Below the pieces are notes generated by a model, which made no database searches, was not told the origin of the DNA, and saw only the letters and a list, made by a program, of their open reading frames with translations. A DNA stretch of 64,000 bases, from assembly GCA_964583865.1 (NCBI GenBank), contig CAZOXZ010000001.1:3101-67100 (forward strand), written 5' to 3'. The position numbers and the translations under genes are program-made. The DNA comes from DASSBG01 sp964583865. Its GTDB lineage: Bacteria; Pseudomonadota; Gammaproteobacteria; Xanthomonadales; Rhodanobacteraceae. This document shows, in pieces, positions 42,049-50,583 of the stretch. Numbering within the stretch: position 1 is the stretch's first letter; every line of letters starts with the position of its first letter.

Positions 42049-44268
42049 TCAGGCATCCCCGACATGCAGCAGGCCCGACGGCAGGTGCCAACTAGCCAGG
42101 GCTTCGGGCGGCATGGGCCGACCCAGTGCAAAGCCTTGCCCGAGGTCACAACCCGCCTCACGCAGCCAGGCGAGCATGGCGTCGTCCTCGATGCCTTCGG
42201 CACAGACCCGTGCGCCCAGGCTGTGCGCCAGGTTGATTGCGGCCTGGACGATGGCGCGATCGGTTGTGGACTCGACCACGTCCCGAACAAAGGACTGGTC
42301 GATCTTCACCTCGTCCGGCGCCATGCGTTTCAAGTAGTTCAGCGAGGAGTAGCCGGTGCCGAAGTCATCCAGTGCAATCTCGATGCCGGCCGCCTTCAAT
42401 CGCCGCAGGGAACGCAGGACGGCATCAGCATCACGGACCTGCTCGGATTCGGTGACCTCGATTACCAACCGGAAGGAAGAAACCCCATTGGCGTCAATGA
42501 TGGTCGCGACCACGTCGTCGTCCGCCAGATCGTTGACCGAAGCGTTGACGGCAATGTGGAAGTCCGGGCCATACGGCGCCCACAGCTCGCCGTAATCGGC
42601 AACCTGGCGGACCACGTACTCGGTCAGTTGGCGCAACAGGCCGGTGGGTTCGGCCAGGGGAAGAAACTCATCGGGCGCGAGGGCGCCGTGCACCGGATGG
42701 TTCCAGCGCGTCAGCACCTCGACGCCGACCAGGCGCTGGCTGCGCAGGTCGACCTTGGGCTGCACGGCCCAGTCCAGGCTGCCGGATTCCATGGCTTCAC
42801 GCAGTTCGCTCACCAGCGTGAGGCTGCGTGGGTCGGGCTCCAGACCGGCGTCATAGAACACGCAGGCGGTGCGTCGTGCAGGTGCCGCTGAACAAGCCAT
42901 GCTTGCGGCCCGCAGAAGTCCAGCGGGATCCGGCGCGTGATCGGGATAGAGGGCCACACCGGCGCAACAGGGTTGCTCGATCGGCAGGCCACCGAGATCC
43001 AACCGCGCCTGAATGCAACCGAGCGCCGCCTGGACGATCTCGACGACATCGCCGGGATCGGAAAAGGACTGCACCACAAGAGCGAACTTGCCGGGGGCCA
43101 GGCAGGTTGCCCACCAGCGGGCATCACTCTGGTCCAGGCGTGCCCCCAAGGCCTTCAGCAAGCGCAATTCCACGGCATCACCGGCCACGGCTCGAAGCGT
43201 GTCCAGATCCAGCAGGTCAATGCGGATCACGGCCACGCGTGGCTTGTCGGCATGCTCGAGGTGATACCCCAGCTGGCGCAAGAAGCCGTGCTGGTTGGGC
43301 AGGCCCGTGTCCGGATCGTTGTACGCCAGGTAGTCGACATCGCGCTCCAGCTCGCGCCGCCGGGCCGTTTCCTGTTGTGCGCGCAATCGTGAATGCCGCA
43401 GCCACCACAGGAGGAAAAGCAACAAGGGCACCAGCGTCAGCGCGGCAATCAGCAACCCGTGGCGAAAACTGTCGCTCGGCGGCTCCAGGTTGCCCAACCA
43501 CTGCAGGTACAGGCGATCGTAGGTACCATCACGCTTGACCTGGGCCAGGGCCTTGTCGATCCGACCGACCAGCGCCGGCCGATCGCGACTGACGGCATAG
43601 GCATAAGGCATTTCCAGCAGCGGCGGGCTGAGAGCGACGATCTCGGCGTCCTGACCGTGCGTGATGGTGCTGTAGCCAATCATCATGGGCACCACGGCGT
43701 AATCGGCCTTGCCCTGACGCAGCATGTCGATGGCCGCCGGTTCGGTCTGCGTGGGCACGATCCTGACATCATTCAGCGGCTGTAGCCGGGTCCAGGCCAC
43801 GCCCTCGTACTGCGCGGCAACGCGCCGTCCACCCAGCTCATGGAAGCTGTGCACGAAACCGCTGCCGCGACGGCCGAAAACCAGGTGATAGCGGTAAAGG
43901 AACGGCGTGGTGAACAGGTACAGCTTCTCGCGCTCGGGCGTGACCAGCATGGGCACCACATCCACGCGACCAGCCGCCAGCGCCTGACGTGTACTGGCCC
44001 AGTTTCCCAGTTCCACCTGCAACGGCACGTGCAGATGACCGGCCACGGTGCGAAACAGCTCGACGTCAAAGCCGGTCGCCCGGCCATCCGGGGTGATGAA
44101 CTGGTAGGGCGGATAGTTGCTGTCACCCGCAAGGACAATGCCGTGGCTGTCGCCCGGCGGATCGGGTGCAGGGGCGGCCTTGAGGACACATGAGGGGAGA
44201 CACAGCAGCACGGCAATCGCCGCACACTGGAGGAACCAGCCCGGTTTGAGGCTCGGCCTGAACGACAT
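42049..44268 (-). CDS. Periplasmic-binding-domain sensor with degenerate GGDEF and EAL domain (c-di-GMP phosphodiesterase)
   Basis: A 739-residue inner-membrane protein. After a signal anchor (FLQCAAIAVLLCLPSCVL) comes a type 3 solute-binding (SBP_bac_3) domain (about 40-265: GDSNYPPYQFITPDGRATGF, ADYAVVPMMIGY), a transmembrane helix near 275-295, a GGDEF domain whose active motif has become LAPGKF and so should not make c-di-GMP, and a C-terminal EAL domain. The EAL catalytic set is intact: EVLTRW, NASVND, EVTES, DDFGTGYSS, KIDQSF and AEGIED. It likely breaks down c-di-GMP in response to an amino-acid-like ligand. GGAGAC precedes the ATG at 44268. Confidence 0.9.
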   Translation of the reverse strand: MSFRPSLKPGWFLQCAAIAVLLCLPSCVLKAAPAPDPPGDSHGIVLAGDSNYPPYQFITPDGRATGFDVELFRTVAGHLHVPLQVELGNWASTRQALAAGRVDVVPMLVTPEREKLYLFTTPFLYRYHLVFGRRGSGFVHSFHELGGRRVAAQYEGVAWTRLQPLNDVRIVPTQTEPAAIDMLRQGKADYAVVPMMIGYSTITHGQDAEIVALSPPLLEMPYAYAVSRDRPALVGRIDKALAQVKRDGTYDRLYLQWLGNLEPPSDSFRHGLLIAALTLVPLLLFLLWWLRHSRLRAQQETARRRELERDVDYLAYNDPDTGLPNQHGFLRQLGYHLEHADKPRVAVIRIDLLDLDTLRAVAGDAVELRLLKALGARLDQSDARWWATCLAPGKFALVVQSFSDPGDVVEIVQAALGCIQARLDLGGLPIEQPCCAGVALYPDHAPDPAGLLRAASMACSAAPARRTACVFYDAGLEPDPRSLTLVSELREAMESGSLDWAVQPKVDLRSQRLVGVEVLTRWNHPVHGALAPDEFLPLAEPTGLLRQLTEYVVRQVADYGELWAPYGPDFHIAVNASVNDLADDDVVATIIDANGVSSFRLVIEVTESEQVRDADAVLRSLRRLKAAGIEIALDDFGTGYSSLNYLKRMAPDEVKIDQSFVRDVVESTTDRAIVQAAINLAHSLGARVCAEGIEDDAMLAWLREAGCDLGQGFALGRPMPPEALASWHLPSGLLHVGDA

Positions 44269-44385
44269 CCACGTCTCCGGCGCGTCTGCATGACACTATG
44301 CCACAAGCGAACAAGGGAGCGGGTTGATGGACCCAATCAGACCGGGGCCGATCGGCGGCGTAGCCCACCGGCCGGCGGTGGGAGC

Positions 44386-44885
44386 TTATTTGTACGGGTT
44401 GAGCTGGAACGTCACCGGGAGCTCAATCCACTCCGAGTACGGCTGGCCATCCTTCATGCCCGGGTTGAAGCGCCACTGCGCGGCCGCGCGGATTGCGGAT
44501 GCGATCAAGGCGTTGGAGGCATGGGTTGCCTTCTGGTTATACGTGATACTCAGGGGATTGCCCTCGACCCCCACGAGAATCTTCAGCATCACGGTGCCTT
44601 CCTCGCCGTTCTTCACAGCGGAGGCCGGGTAACGTGGCGGGTGCGGGCGCGGATGGTCCGGATCACGGTTGGTGTATCCGTAACGGGGTTGCCCGCCGGT
44701 GATGCGGGTGGCGTGGGTGGCGTGGGTGGCGCAGGCGGCACGGGAGCAGACTGGGCCGCGACCGGACTGGCGACAGCGGGGACCACGGCCTGGGCAGCAA
44801 ACATGGCGCCGGCAAAGGCGGCCGTCAGTACCAGGTAGGCGGCGCGGCGCGGCAGGCGGGCCTTTGGAGGTTGCATGATCATCAT
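44386..44885 (-). pseudogene. TonB family protein gene, frameshifted
   Basis: From ATG 44885 (preceded by AAGGAAAG) the frame gives a basic start, a membrane anchor (YLVLTAAFAGAMFAAQAVV) and a Pro-rich linker (PVPPAPPTPPTPPASPAG), then runs to a stop near 44613. The expected TonB C-terminal domain, PPRYPASAVKNGEEGTVMLK to QWRFNPGMKDG and VTFQLNPYK, follows in the -1 frame and ends at 44386. The whole is 500 bp, not a multiple of three, so one base is lost or gained, most likely in the linker with its GGCGTGGGT repeats. No slippery heptamer suggests programmed shifting. Intact, it would be a ~165-residue TonB-like periplasmic protein. Confidence 0.8.
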
Positions 44886-45108
44886 GAGTCTTTCCTTCAG
44901 TTGATGGCCCGGATTCCAGGCCGTGGCAAGGGTCGCCTGCAGGCGGGCTTCTGCACCAACGCTGCAAACCAGGCGCAGAACCCGTAGGAGCGCACCTGTG
45001 CGCGACCGGGCAAGAACGCTCCGCGCGGCACGAGAACCACGGGACAAGGCATCCTGCCAGGGGCCGTCCGGCCCGGCAGGGTTTCGAGCCTGCAAGCTTC
45101 ACAGCCTC

Positions 45109-46809
45109 TCAGGCCAGGTCCAGGGCCTCGGTGAGGTCGCCCGGCTGAACGCCGCTGTGCTTTTGCATGACCTGTTCGCGAAGGATCAAGCCGGGTAGTT
45201 TGGCCAGGCCGAAGCGGCGGGTGATGAAGCGGGCGATCGAGCCGTGGTCGTAGACGGCATGCTCGACATGGCCGCGCTTGACGTGCGGCGAGATCAGCAG
45301 GGCCGGCACGCGTGATCCGGGTCCCCAGCGGTCGGCCTTGGGCGGGGCGACGTGATCCCACCAGCCGCCGTTTTCGTCCACGGTGACGATCACCAGCATG
45401 CGCTGCCACTGCGGGCCATTGCGCAACGCTTCGACAACGTGGGCCAGATGCTCGTCGCCGCTGGCGACATCCGCATAGCCGGCATGCATGTTGAGGTTGC
45501 CCTGCGGCTTGTAGAAGGCCACGGATGGCAAGCAGCCGGCCTCGATGTCGGCGATGAACTTGTTGCTGTCGCCGCGGTTGCCATGACCGCCGTCGCGCAG
45601 GTGCTGGCGGCGCGCGGCAGTACCAGGCGCGAAGTTGCTGAAATAGTTGAAGGGCTGGTGGTGCGGCTGGAAGTTCGGGCTGTCCGGGAAGGTCGCGTGC
45701 AGGCCGTCCTCACCGCGATTGTCCAGCGCCAGTTGCCAGCCGCCGGCATACCAGGCCCAGTCGATGCCACGCCAGGAAAGCAGGTCACCGATGGTGTCAT
45801 GGGTCTGCGGCGGCATGGTGTAGCGATGGTCGGCCTTGGCATAGGCGGGCCGGGCCGGGTCGCGGGTAAAGGCCGGCGTGTATGGCGGACCCATGGTGTT
45901 GACGGCCCAGAAATCCGGCGAGATGGTGTTGTGCACGGCAAACTTCGCCTCACCTTGCATGATGCTGGCCGGTGAATCCGGTGCCAGGCGCGGGTGGATA
46001 CCGGCCGGGTCGCTGCCTTGCAGCTGGGCGATCATGGTGCGCGCCGGGCTGTTGTCGGCATGCGGATAGTACGGCGGCTGAGCCGCGATGAGGTACTGGT
46101 GGTTCAGAAAGGAACCGCCAAAAGCGCCCATGAACCAGTTGTCGCACAGGGTGAACTCGCGCGCCAGGCGCCACAGGCGCAGGTTCACGGCGCTGTCGCC
46201 ATAATGGCCCATGACCAGCGCGCCGCTGTCGCCCCAGGCGACGAACCCGTCGTTGCGACCGCCGTTGATCTGCAACTGGTTGCGATAGAAACGGTGTGTC
46301 AGGTCGCGGGTAATCACGCCCTGCGGCAACGGGTCCCCTGCCGGCGTGCGCAGCACCCAGGGCGCATTGGGCAAGCCGGTGAGGTCTTTGTCCAGAATCT
46401 GGTAGCTGCGGTGGCCGACGGTCTGCGCATGTGGCACCAGGCCCTTGGGGATGGCCGGCAATTCCTGCAGCAGGCTGCCGTCGCGGTCGCGTTGGCGGAA
46501 GCGTTCCGGTGACACCTGATCCAGCGGCTGTTCCAGCCCTGGGAAGCCGGCGAAAAGATTGTTGAAGCTGCGGTTTTCGGCAAACAGCACGACGACGTGA
46601 TCGATGTGCTCGCGCAAGACCGCATCCACCGGCGCGCCCTTGAGCACGGGCACCACCGGAAGGCTGCGGCGCGCGGGCGTGGCACAACCACCCAGCGCCA
46701 GCATCCCGGCCGCGGCGGCCGCGCCGCCCAGAAGCCGCCGTCGTTGCGGGTTCTCGGGGTTGTCGTCAGCCGGCATACGGCCCGGTACCTGCTCGTTGTT
46801 GTCCGCCAT
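45109..46809 (-). CDS. Tat-exported phosphoesterase, phospholipase C/AcpA family
   Basis: A 566-residue secreted phosphoesterase. The N-terminus QRRRLLGGAAAAAGMLALGGC combines a twin-arginine motif with a lipobox-like end, so it should leave folded through Tat and may be lipid-anchored; quoted as RRRLLGGAAAAAGML. The alkaline-phosphatase-superfamily core has VVLFAENRSFNNLFAGFPG with the family nucleophile/metal region, and the second metal site VDENGGWWDHVAPP and SRVPALLISPHVKRGHVEH. Relatives split phosphatidylcholine or phosphomonoesters. The ATG at 46809 was chosen because it opens the Tat signal. It is flanked by repeat DNA on the 5' side. Confidence 0.88.
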   Translation of the reverse strand: MADNNEQVPGRMPADDNPENPQRRRLLGGAAAAAGMLALGGCATPARRSLPVVPVLKGAPVDAVLREHIDHVVVLFAENRSFNNLFAGFPGLEQPLDQVSPERFRQRDRDGSLLQELPAIPKGLVPHAQTVGHRSYQILDKDLTGLPNAPWVLRTPAGDPLPQGVITRDLTHRFYRNQLQINGGRNDGFVAWGDSGALVMGHYGDSAVNLRLWRLAREFTLCDNWFMGAFGGSFLNHQYLIAAQPPYYPHADNSPARTMIAQLQGSDPAGIHPRLAPDSPASIMQGEAKFAVHNTISPDFWAVNTMGPPYTPAFTRDPARPAYAKADHRYTMPPQTHDTIGDLLSWRGIDWAWYAGGWQLALDNRGEDGLHATFPDSPNFQPHHQPFNYFSNFAPGTAARRQHLRDGGHGNRGDSNKFIADIEAGCLPSVAFYKPQGNLNMHAGYADVASGDEHLAHVVEALRNGPQWQRMLVIVTVDENGGWWDHVAPPKADRWGPGSRVPALLISPHVKRGHVEHAVYDHGSIARFITRRFGLAKLPGLILREQVMQKHSGVQPGDLTEALDLA

Positions 46810-47142
46810 GTATCGCGTTCGTTGGCCAGTCCAGCGCAAACCTTGCGGCCCCGACCGAAGCAAGTCAACTGGTCAGAGTCGGTGAGTCAATCCACAGCCT
46901 GCGGATTGACTCAGTCGCGCCACCGAACCATGGCCGTCCCCACTGCCGACGGAACCCAACCTTCATCCTGCGTGGAGCGAGCGCAGCGAGCGGAATCGCA
47001 GGATCTCCATCATGGCTTGCCGGCCGCCAGATTCTGCGACTGCGGGCTTCGCCCTCCGCGCAGAATGACAGGGATCGGGGTTGTGTATGCACCTCGAAAT
47101 GGTTACACGGCCAGGCTTCGAGGCTGAAAGAATCGCAGCGTC
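46810..47142. other. Repeat-containing stretch between the phosphoesterase and ubiE
   Basis: 333 bp with no supported gene. Its centre is one inverted copy of the TIR element (46961-47070); small frames across it are translated repeat. Confidence 0.65.
46961..47070. repeat. TIR element, copy B (inverted)
   Basis: Reads as the reverse of copies C and D: starts TTCATCCTGCGTGGAGCGAG and ends GCCCTCCGCGCAGAATGAC. About 110 bp, with the same internal CGGAATCGCAGGATC/GATTCTGCGACT elements. Confidence 0.75.
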
Positions 47143-47892
47143 TTACAACTTGTAACCCCGATGGATGGCTACCACGCCGCCGGTGAGGTTGCGTACCTGC
47201 ACGTGCTCCAGCCCGGCGGCTTCCATCATGGCCTTCAGCGTGGCCTGATCGGGGTGCTTGCGGATGGACTCGGCGAGGTACTGGTAGCTGTCGCGGTCGC
47301 GGGCGATGAGACCGCCCAGTCGTGGCAGGATCTGGAAGGAATGCAGGTCGTAGAGCTTGCCGAAGGCCTCGTTGCGGACCTTGGAAAACTCCAGCACCAG
47401 CGCCCGGCCGCCCGGCTTCAGCACGCGCTGGATCTCGCGCAGGGCCTGGTCCTTGTCGGTGACGTTGCGCAGACCGAAGGCCATGGTCACCGCATCAAAG
47501 CTGGCGTCAGCAAAGGGCAGGGCCTCGGCGTTCATGCGCGCCCAGTGAAGACCCTCAACCAGGCCACGATCAATGAGACGATCGCGGCCGACGGTGAGCA
47601 TGGCTGCGTTGATGTCGCCGACGACGATGTCGCCCGTCTCGCCGACCACCGGTTTCAGCAAGGCGGCGATATCGCCGGTGCCGCCTGCCAGATCCAGCAC
47701 CCGATGACCACGCCGAATGCCGCTGGTGGCCACGAAGTGGCGCTTCCACAGGCGATGGGTGCCGAACGACATCAGGTCGTTCATGAGGTCGTAATTGCCG
47801 GCCACCGAGGTGAACACGCCACCGACCAGCCGGGCCTTGTCGGCCACCGGCACATCGCGGTAGCCGAAATGCGTGGTGTCTTGTTCGCTCAT
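47143..47892 (-). CDS. ubiE: Demethylmenaquinone/ubiquinone methyltransferase UbiE
   Basis: A 249-residue SAM-dependent C-methyltransferase for ubiquinone (and menaquinone where present). The SAM-binding glycine-rich motif is VLDLAGGTGDIAALL; downstream come GDINAAMLTVGRDRL, MAFGLRNVTDKDQALREIQR and KPGGRALVLEFSKV, and the C-terminus NLTGGVVAIHRGYKL is diagnostic of UbiE. The N-terminal THFGYRDVPVADKARLVGGV is also typical. It is followed by the TIR element and preceded on the same strand by the YecA-like gene with a 27-bp gap. Confidence 0.95.
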   Translation of the reverse strand: MSEQDTTHFGYRDVPVADKARLVGGVFTSVAGNYDLMNDLMSFGTHRLWKRHFVATSGIRRGHRVLDLAGGTGDIAALLKPVVGETGDIVVGDINAAMLTVGRDRLIDRGLVEGLHWARMNAEALPFADASFDAVTMAFGLRNVTDKDQALREIQRVLKPGGRALVLEFSKVRNEAFGKLYDLHSFQILPRLGGLIARDRDSYQYLAESIRKHPDQATLKAMMEAAGLEHVQVRNLTGGVVAIHRGYKL

Positions 47893-47919
47893 CAGGATGT
47901 CTGCTCAGGGTGTCGCAGC

Positions 47920-48582
47920 TCAATGCAGCGTGTGGCCGTGGCTGTCGCCGGTATCGACGACGAAAGGCGTATTCATGGCCCGCCGCTCCAGCGTGCTCAA
48001 GGGATGCACGCGCCAGTAATGCCGCAGAGCCGCCACGGCCATGGGAATCTGGTGCAGGCAGTCGTGATAGTCGCTGGTGGACAGGCGCTCGACCTCGCCC
48101 TCGGCCTGGAACACGCCCTCTTCCAGGCCCAGCGCCATGATCGGCCCGAGCATTTCCATCAACTCCGGATCTTCCTCCATGCGCGATTCCCACAGGGCAG
48201 CACGCAGGTCGATGCCGCGACTGAAGCCTTCGCACCAGCCAGCGGCGCTGATGCGTCCGGCCACCTCGTCCACACTGACCTCGCCCAGGATGGGCGCGTA
48301 GGTGTCGCTGGCCACGTCACCGGCGATGGAATCGTTCAGGCGCGAGAGCAAAGCCAGCATGCGGTCGCTGTTGCCGGCATCGACATAAGGCTCGTCCAGC
48401 ACCTGCGGCAGCCATTCGGCCGGCAACGCCGGGTTGGGACCGATGGCCAATGCCGTCAGAAATCCGTGCACGCCATCCAGCAGCAAGGCGTCCTTGTCGG
48501 ACTGGGTACGCAGGAATTCGTCCAGCTGGTCCAGCTCGTGCTCATCGGGAGGGAAGTCGGGAGGGACGGAAGTGCTGATCAT
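47920..48582 (-). CDS. UPF0149 (YecA/YgfB) family protein
   Basis: A 220-residue all-helical protein of UPF0149. The N-terminal ELDQLDEFLRTQSDKDALLL and DGVHGFLTALAIGPN give the YgfB/YecA fold; the mid part GWCEGFSRGIDLRAALWESR is conserved. The C-terminal SEC-C zinc motif found in E. coli YecA is absent. Function is unclear; YgfB-type proteins have been linked to proline peptidase and to antibiotic tolerance regulation. It overlaps the stop of xthA by 4 bp (ATGA). Confidence 0.82.
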   Translation of the reverse strand: MISTSVPPDFPPDEHELDQLDEFLRTQSDKDALLLDGVHGFLTALAIGPNPALPAEWLPQVLDEPYVDAGNSDRMLALLSRLNDSIAGDVASDTYAPILGEVSVDEVAGRISAAGWCEGFSRGIDLRAALWESRMEEDPELMEMLGPIMALGLEEGVFQAEGEVERLSTSDYHDCLHQIPMAVAALRHYWRVHPLSTLERRAMNTPFVVDTGDSHGHTLH

Positions 48583-49349
48583 TCTGGCTGCAACTCCACG
48601 AGAACCGGGGTGTGGTCGGAGGGTCTGTCCCAGCCACGCGGGACACGGTCAATGCTGGCGCCTTGCACCCGCTTTTTCAAGGCCTGCGACACCAGCACCA
48701 GGTCGATGCGCAGGCCGTTGTTGCGATCAAAGGCCGCCTGGCGGTAATCCCACCAGGAATAAAGACTGCCCTCGTCGTGCAGCAGGCGAAAGCTGTCATG
48801 CAGGCCCAGGGACATGATGGCGGCCAGGGCCTCGCGTTCCGGTGTCGAACAAAGAATGCGGCCGCGCCAGGCATCCGGATCGTACACGTCGCGATCGTCC
48901 GGCGCGATATTGAAGTCGCCCAGCACCACCAGCTGCGGATACCGCGCCAGTTCGGCTTGCAGGAAATCACGCACCCGCGCCAGCCATTCCAGTTTGTGCC
49001 GGTACTTCTCGTCGTCCACGGCCTTGCCGTTGACCACGTACAAATCGACGATGCGCACCTCGCCCACCGTGGCGGCCAGAATACGCCGCGCCGGGTCGTC
49101 CAGCCCGGGAATGTCGGTGACCACATCACGAGGCTGCGCGCGTGCCAGGATGGCCACGCCGTTGTAGGTCTTCTGCCCGGCGAACACGCAGCGGTAGCCC
49201 GCCTCGCGCACGGCATCGACCGGGAAATAAAGGTCCTCCAGCTTGGTCTCCTGCAAGGCCAGCACATCCGGCGCCGTGGTATCCAGCCAGCGCAGAACTT
49301 GCGGCAGGCGAACTTTCAGCGAGTTCACATTCCAGGAAGCAATCTTCAT
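48579..49349 (-). CDS. xthA: Exodeoxyribonuclease III
   Basis: A 256-residue AP endonuclease/3'-5' exonuclease of the EEP superfamily acting in base-excision repair. Active-site motifs are KIASWNVNSLKVR (Asn), LALQETKLED (Glu), IVDLYVVNGK (Tyr/Asn), VLGDFNIAPDDRDVYDP (Asp/Asn) and DHTPVLVEL with the catalytic Asp-His pair. The ATG at 49349 gives MKIASWNVNS as in all ExoIII proteins; the longer frame upstream is not conserved. It is divergent from the PH-domain gene, and its stop is coupled to the YecA-like gene. Confidence 0.95.
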   Translation of the reverse strand: MKIASWNVNSLKVRLPQVLRWLDTTAPDVLALQETKLEDLYFPVDAVREAGYRCVFAGQKTYNGVAILARAQPRDVVTDIPGLDDPARRILAATVGEVRIVDLYVVNGKAVDDEKYRHKLEWLARVRDFLQAELARYPQLVVLGDFNIAPDDRDVYDPDAWRGRILCSTPEREALAAIMSLGLHDSFRLLHDEGSLYSWWDYRQAAFDRNNGLRIDLVLVSQALKKRVQGASIDRVPRGWDRPSDHTPVLVELQPE

Positions 49350-49504
49350 GCGCAAGCAATTCCGATGGCAAGTGAAGCAAATGGCTCCGGTCATGGTAAC
49401 GCGGAAGCGCCGATGCGGGAGAAGGCCAGATCGAACATCTACCTGCCATGGTCATCGGCAAGCGTTATATTGTCCGTCTGATCCACAGAGCAACAGGAAG
49501 GCCC

Positions 49505-50119
49505 ATGCTTGGAAAAATTGCCTCGGAGGCCCTGGGCCTCAGCGACATCGGCAAGGTCATCGGTCCAGAGGACTACGACAAGGTCGAGTCGGATGACTAC
49601 GTGATGCACGAGGACGGCGAGGAAATCTTCTTCCTCATCAAGTCGAAGAAGGACGAGTACTGCTTCACCAACAAGGCCCTGATCCACGTGGATGGCCAGA
49701 GTGCAGTCAGCAAGAAACGTTCCCTGCGGCGATACAGCTATGCCCGCAATGTCATCAGTGACGTGGCCATGGAGACCGCCGGCACGGTGGATCTCGATGT
49801 CGAAATCAAGTTCACCATCGGTGGTCAGGCCATGTCGGTGGATGTACACAAGAAGTTCATCGCGCCCATCAAGGATCTCTACAAGGCGCTGCTGGCCATC
49901 GCCGACAGCATGCATGAGAACGAGATCCTGATGCAGCACGCGCACACGAGCGTGGAGACGGCGGCAAACACGCTGGGCAAGGCGAGCCTCACCGACGAGT
50001 CTGTCGTCGATGCCTTCAAGGGCATCAACCAGTCCGCCTTTGTGTGGCTGGAGCATGCCCACCGCAAGTACCACCCGAAGGACTTCTCGGAAATCTTCAA
50101 GCGCTACATCAACAACTGA
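49505..50119 (+). CDS. PH domain-containing protein (YvbH-like)
   Basis: A 204-residue cytosolic protein with a bacterial PH domain (bPH_1/DUF1696) at about 5-125: GKIASEALGLSDIGKVIGPE, EEIFFLIKSKKDEYCFTNKA, SLRRYSYARNVISDV and DVEIKFTIGG. The C-terminal 80 residues form helices (PIKDLYKALLAIADSMHENE). Homologues such as B. subtilis YvbH have no settled function. AACAGGAAGG lies five bases before the ATG at 49505, which decides against a 19-codon longer start. The gene is monocistronic and divergent from xthA. Confidence 0.82.
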   Translation: MLGKIASEALGLSDIGKVIGPEDYDKVESDDYVMHEDGEEIFFLIKSKKDEYCFTNKALIHVDGQSAVSKKRSLRRYSYARNVISDVAMETAGTVDLDVEIKFTIGGQAMSVDVHKKFIAPIKDLYKALLAIADSMHENEILMQHAHTSVETAANTLGKASLTDESVVDAFKGINQSAFVWLEHAHRKYHPKDFSEIFKRYINN

Positions 50120-50180
50120 GAGCTTGTGGGTTTTGCCGGTCGCAAGATCATTTCAAGGTGCGTACACAACCCCGAGTCCT

Positions 50181-50288
50181 GTCATTCTGCGCGGAGGGCA
50201 CAGCCCGTAGTCGCAGAATCTGCCCACCGGAAAGTCGTGATGGCGATCCTGCGATTCTCCTCGCTGCGCTCGCTCCACGCAGGATGAC
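50181..50288. repeat. TIR element, copy C
   Basis: About 108 bp, starting GTCATTCTGCGCGGAGGGCA and ending CTCCACGCAGGATGAC. The ends are inverted repeats with two mismatches; inside lie GTAGTCGCAGAATC and GATCCTGCGATTCT, a second inverted pair. Confidence 0.82.
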
Positions 50289-50320
50289 GGTTTTCAGTCG
50301 ACGAGGAGTAGCCCACCTCT

Positions 50321-50428
50321 GTCATTCTGCGCGGAGGGCGCAGCCCGTAGTCGCAGAATCCAGCCACCGGGAAGGCGTAGTGGAGATCCTGCGATTCTGC
50401 TCGCTGCGCTCGCTCCACGCAGGATGAC
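50321..50428. repeat. TIR element, copy D
   Basis: Same orientation and length as copy C with about 90 per cent identity by eye, 32 bp downstream of it. Confidence 0.82.
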
Positions 50429-50458
50429 GGCTGGATTTCGCTCGAGCGGGGACGGGCA

Positions 50459-50517
50459 TGTACCGGCCCCGCGACTGGAAAAATCCCCAGGACGGGGATT
50501 TTTTCACAGACTCTGAC
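50459..50517. repeat. GTACCGGCC...CTGAC repeat, copy 2
   Basis: Partner of 41971-42028; here the internal hairpin is perfect (see the terminator entry). Confidence 0.75.
50480..50504 (+). terminator. Intrinsic terminator inside the repeat
   Basis: Stem AAAATCCCC (50480-50488) with GGGGATTTT (50494-50502), loop AGGAC, followed by TTC. The stem and T-run satisfy the rules for an intrinsic terminator on the plus strand; it is far from the nearest stop codon (50119), so it probably guards against read-through into the cupin gene. Confidence 0.6.
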
Positions 50518-50583
50518 ACCGGTCAGTGCCGCCCAGGCTGCGGGGCGGCTATGCTTGGCAGCCCAATTCAGTCGAGTACCGAG

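Larger units (their letters stand above)
50120..50583. other. Repeat cluster between the PH-domain and cupin genes
   Basis: 464 bp with no gene. It is almost entirely made of two direct TIR elements (50181-50288 and 50321-50428) and the terminator-bearing repeat (50459-50517). Confidence 0.8.

Noticed and set aside
44613..44885. Programmed -1 frameshift in the TonB-like gene
   Set aside because: No X-XXY-YYZ slippery site and no following pseudoknot-like stem in the overlap; an indel in the repetitive linker explains it.
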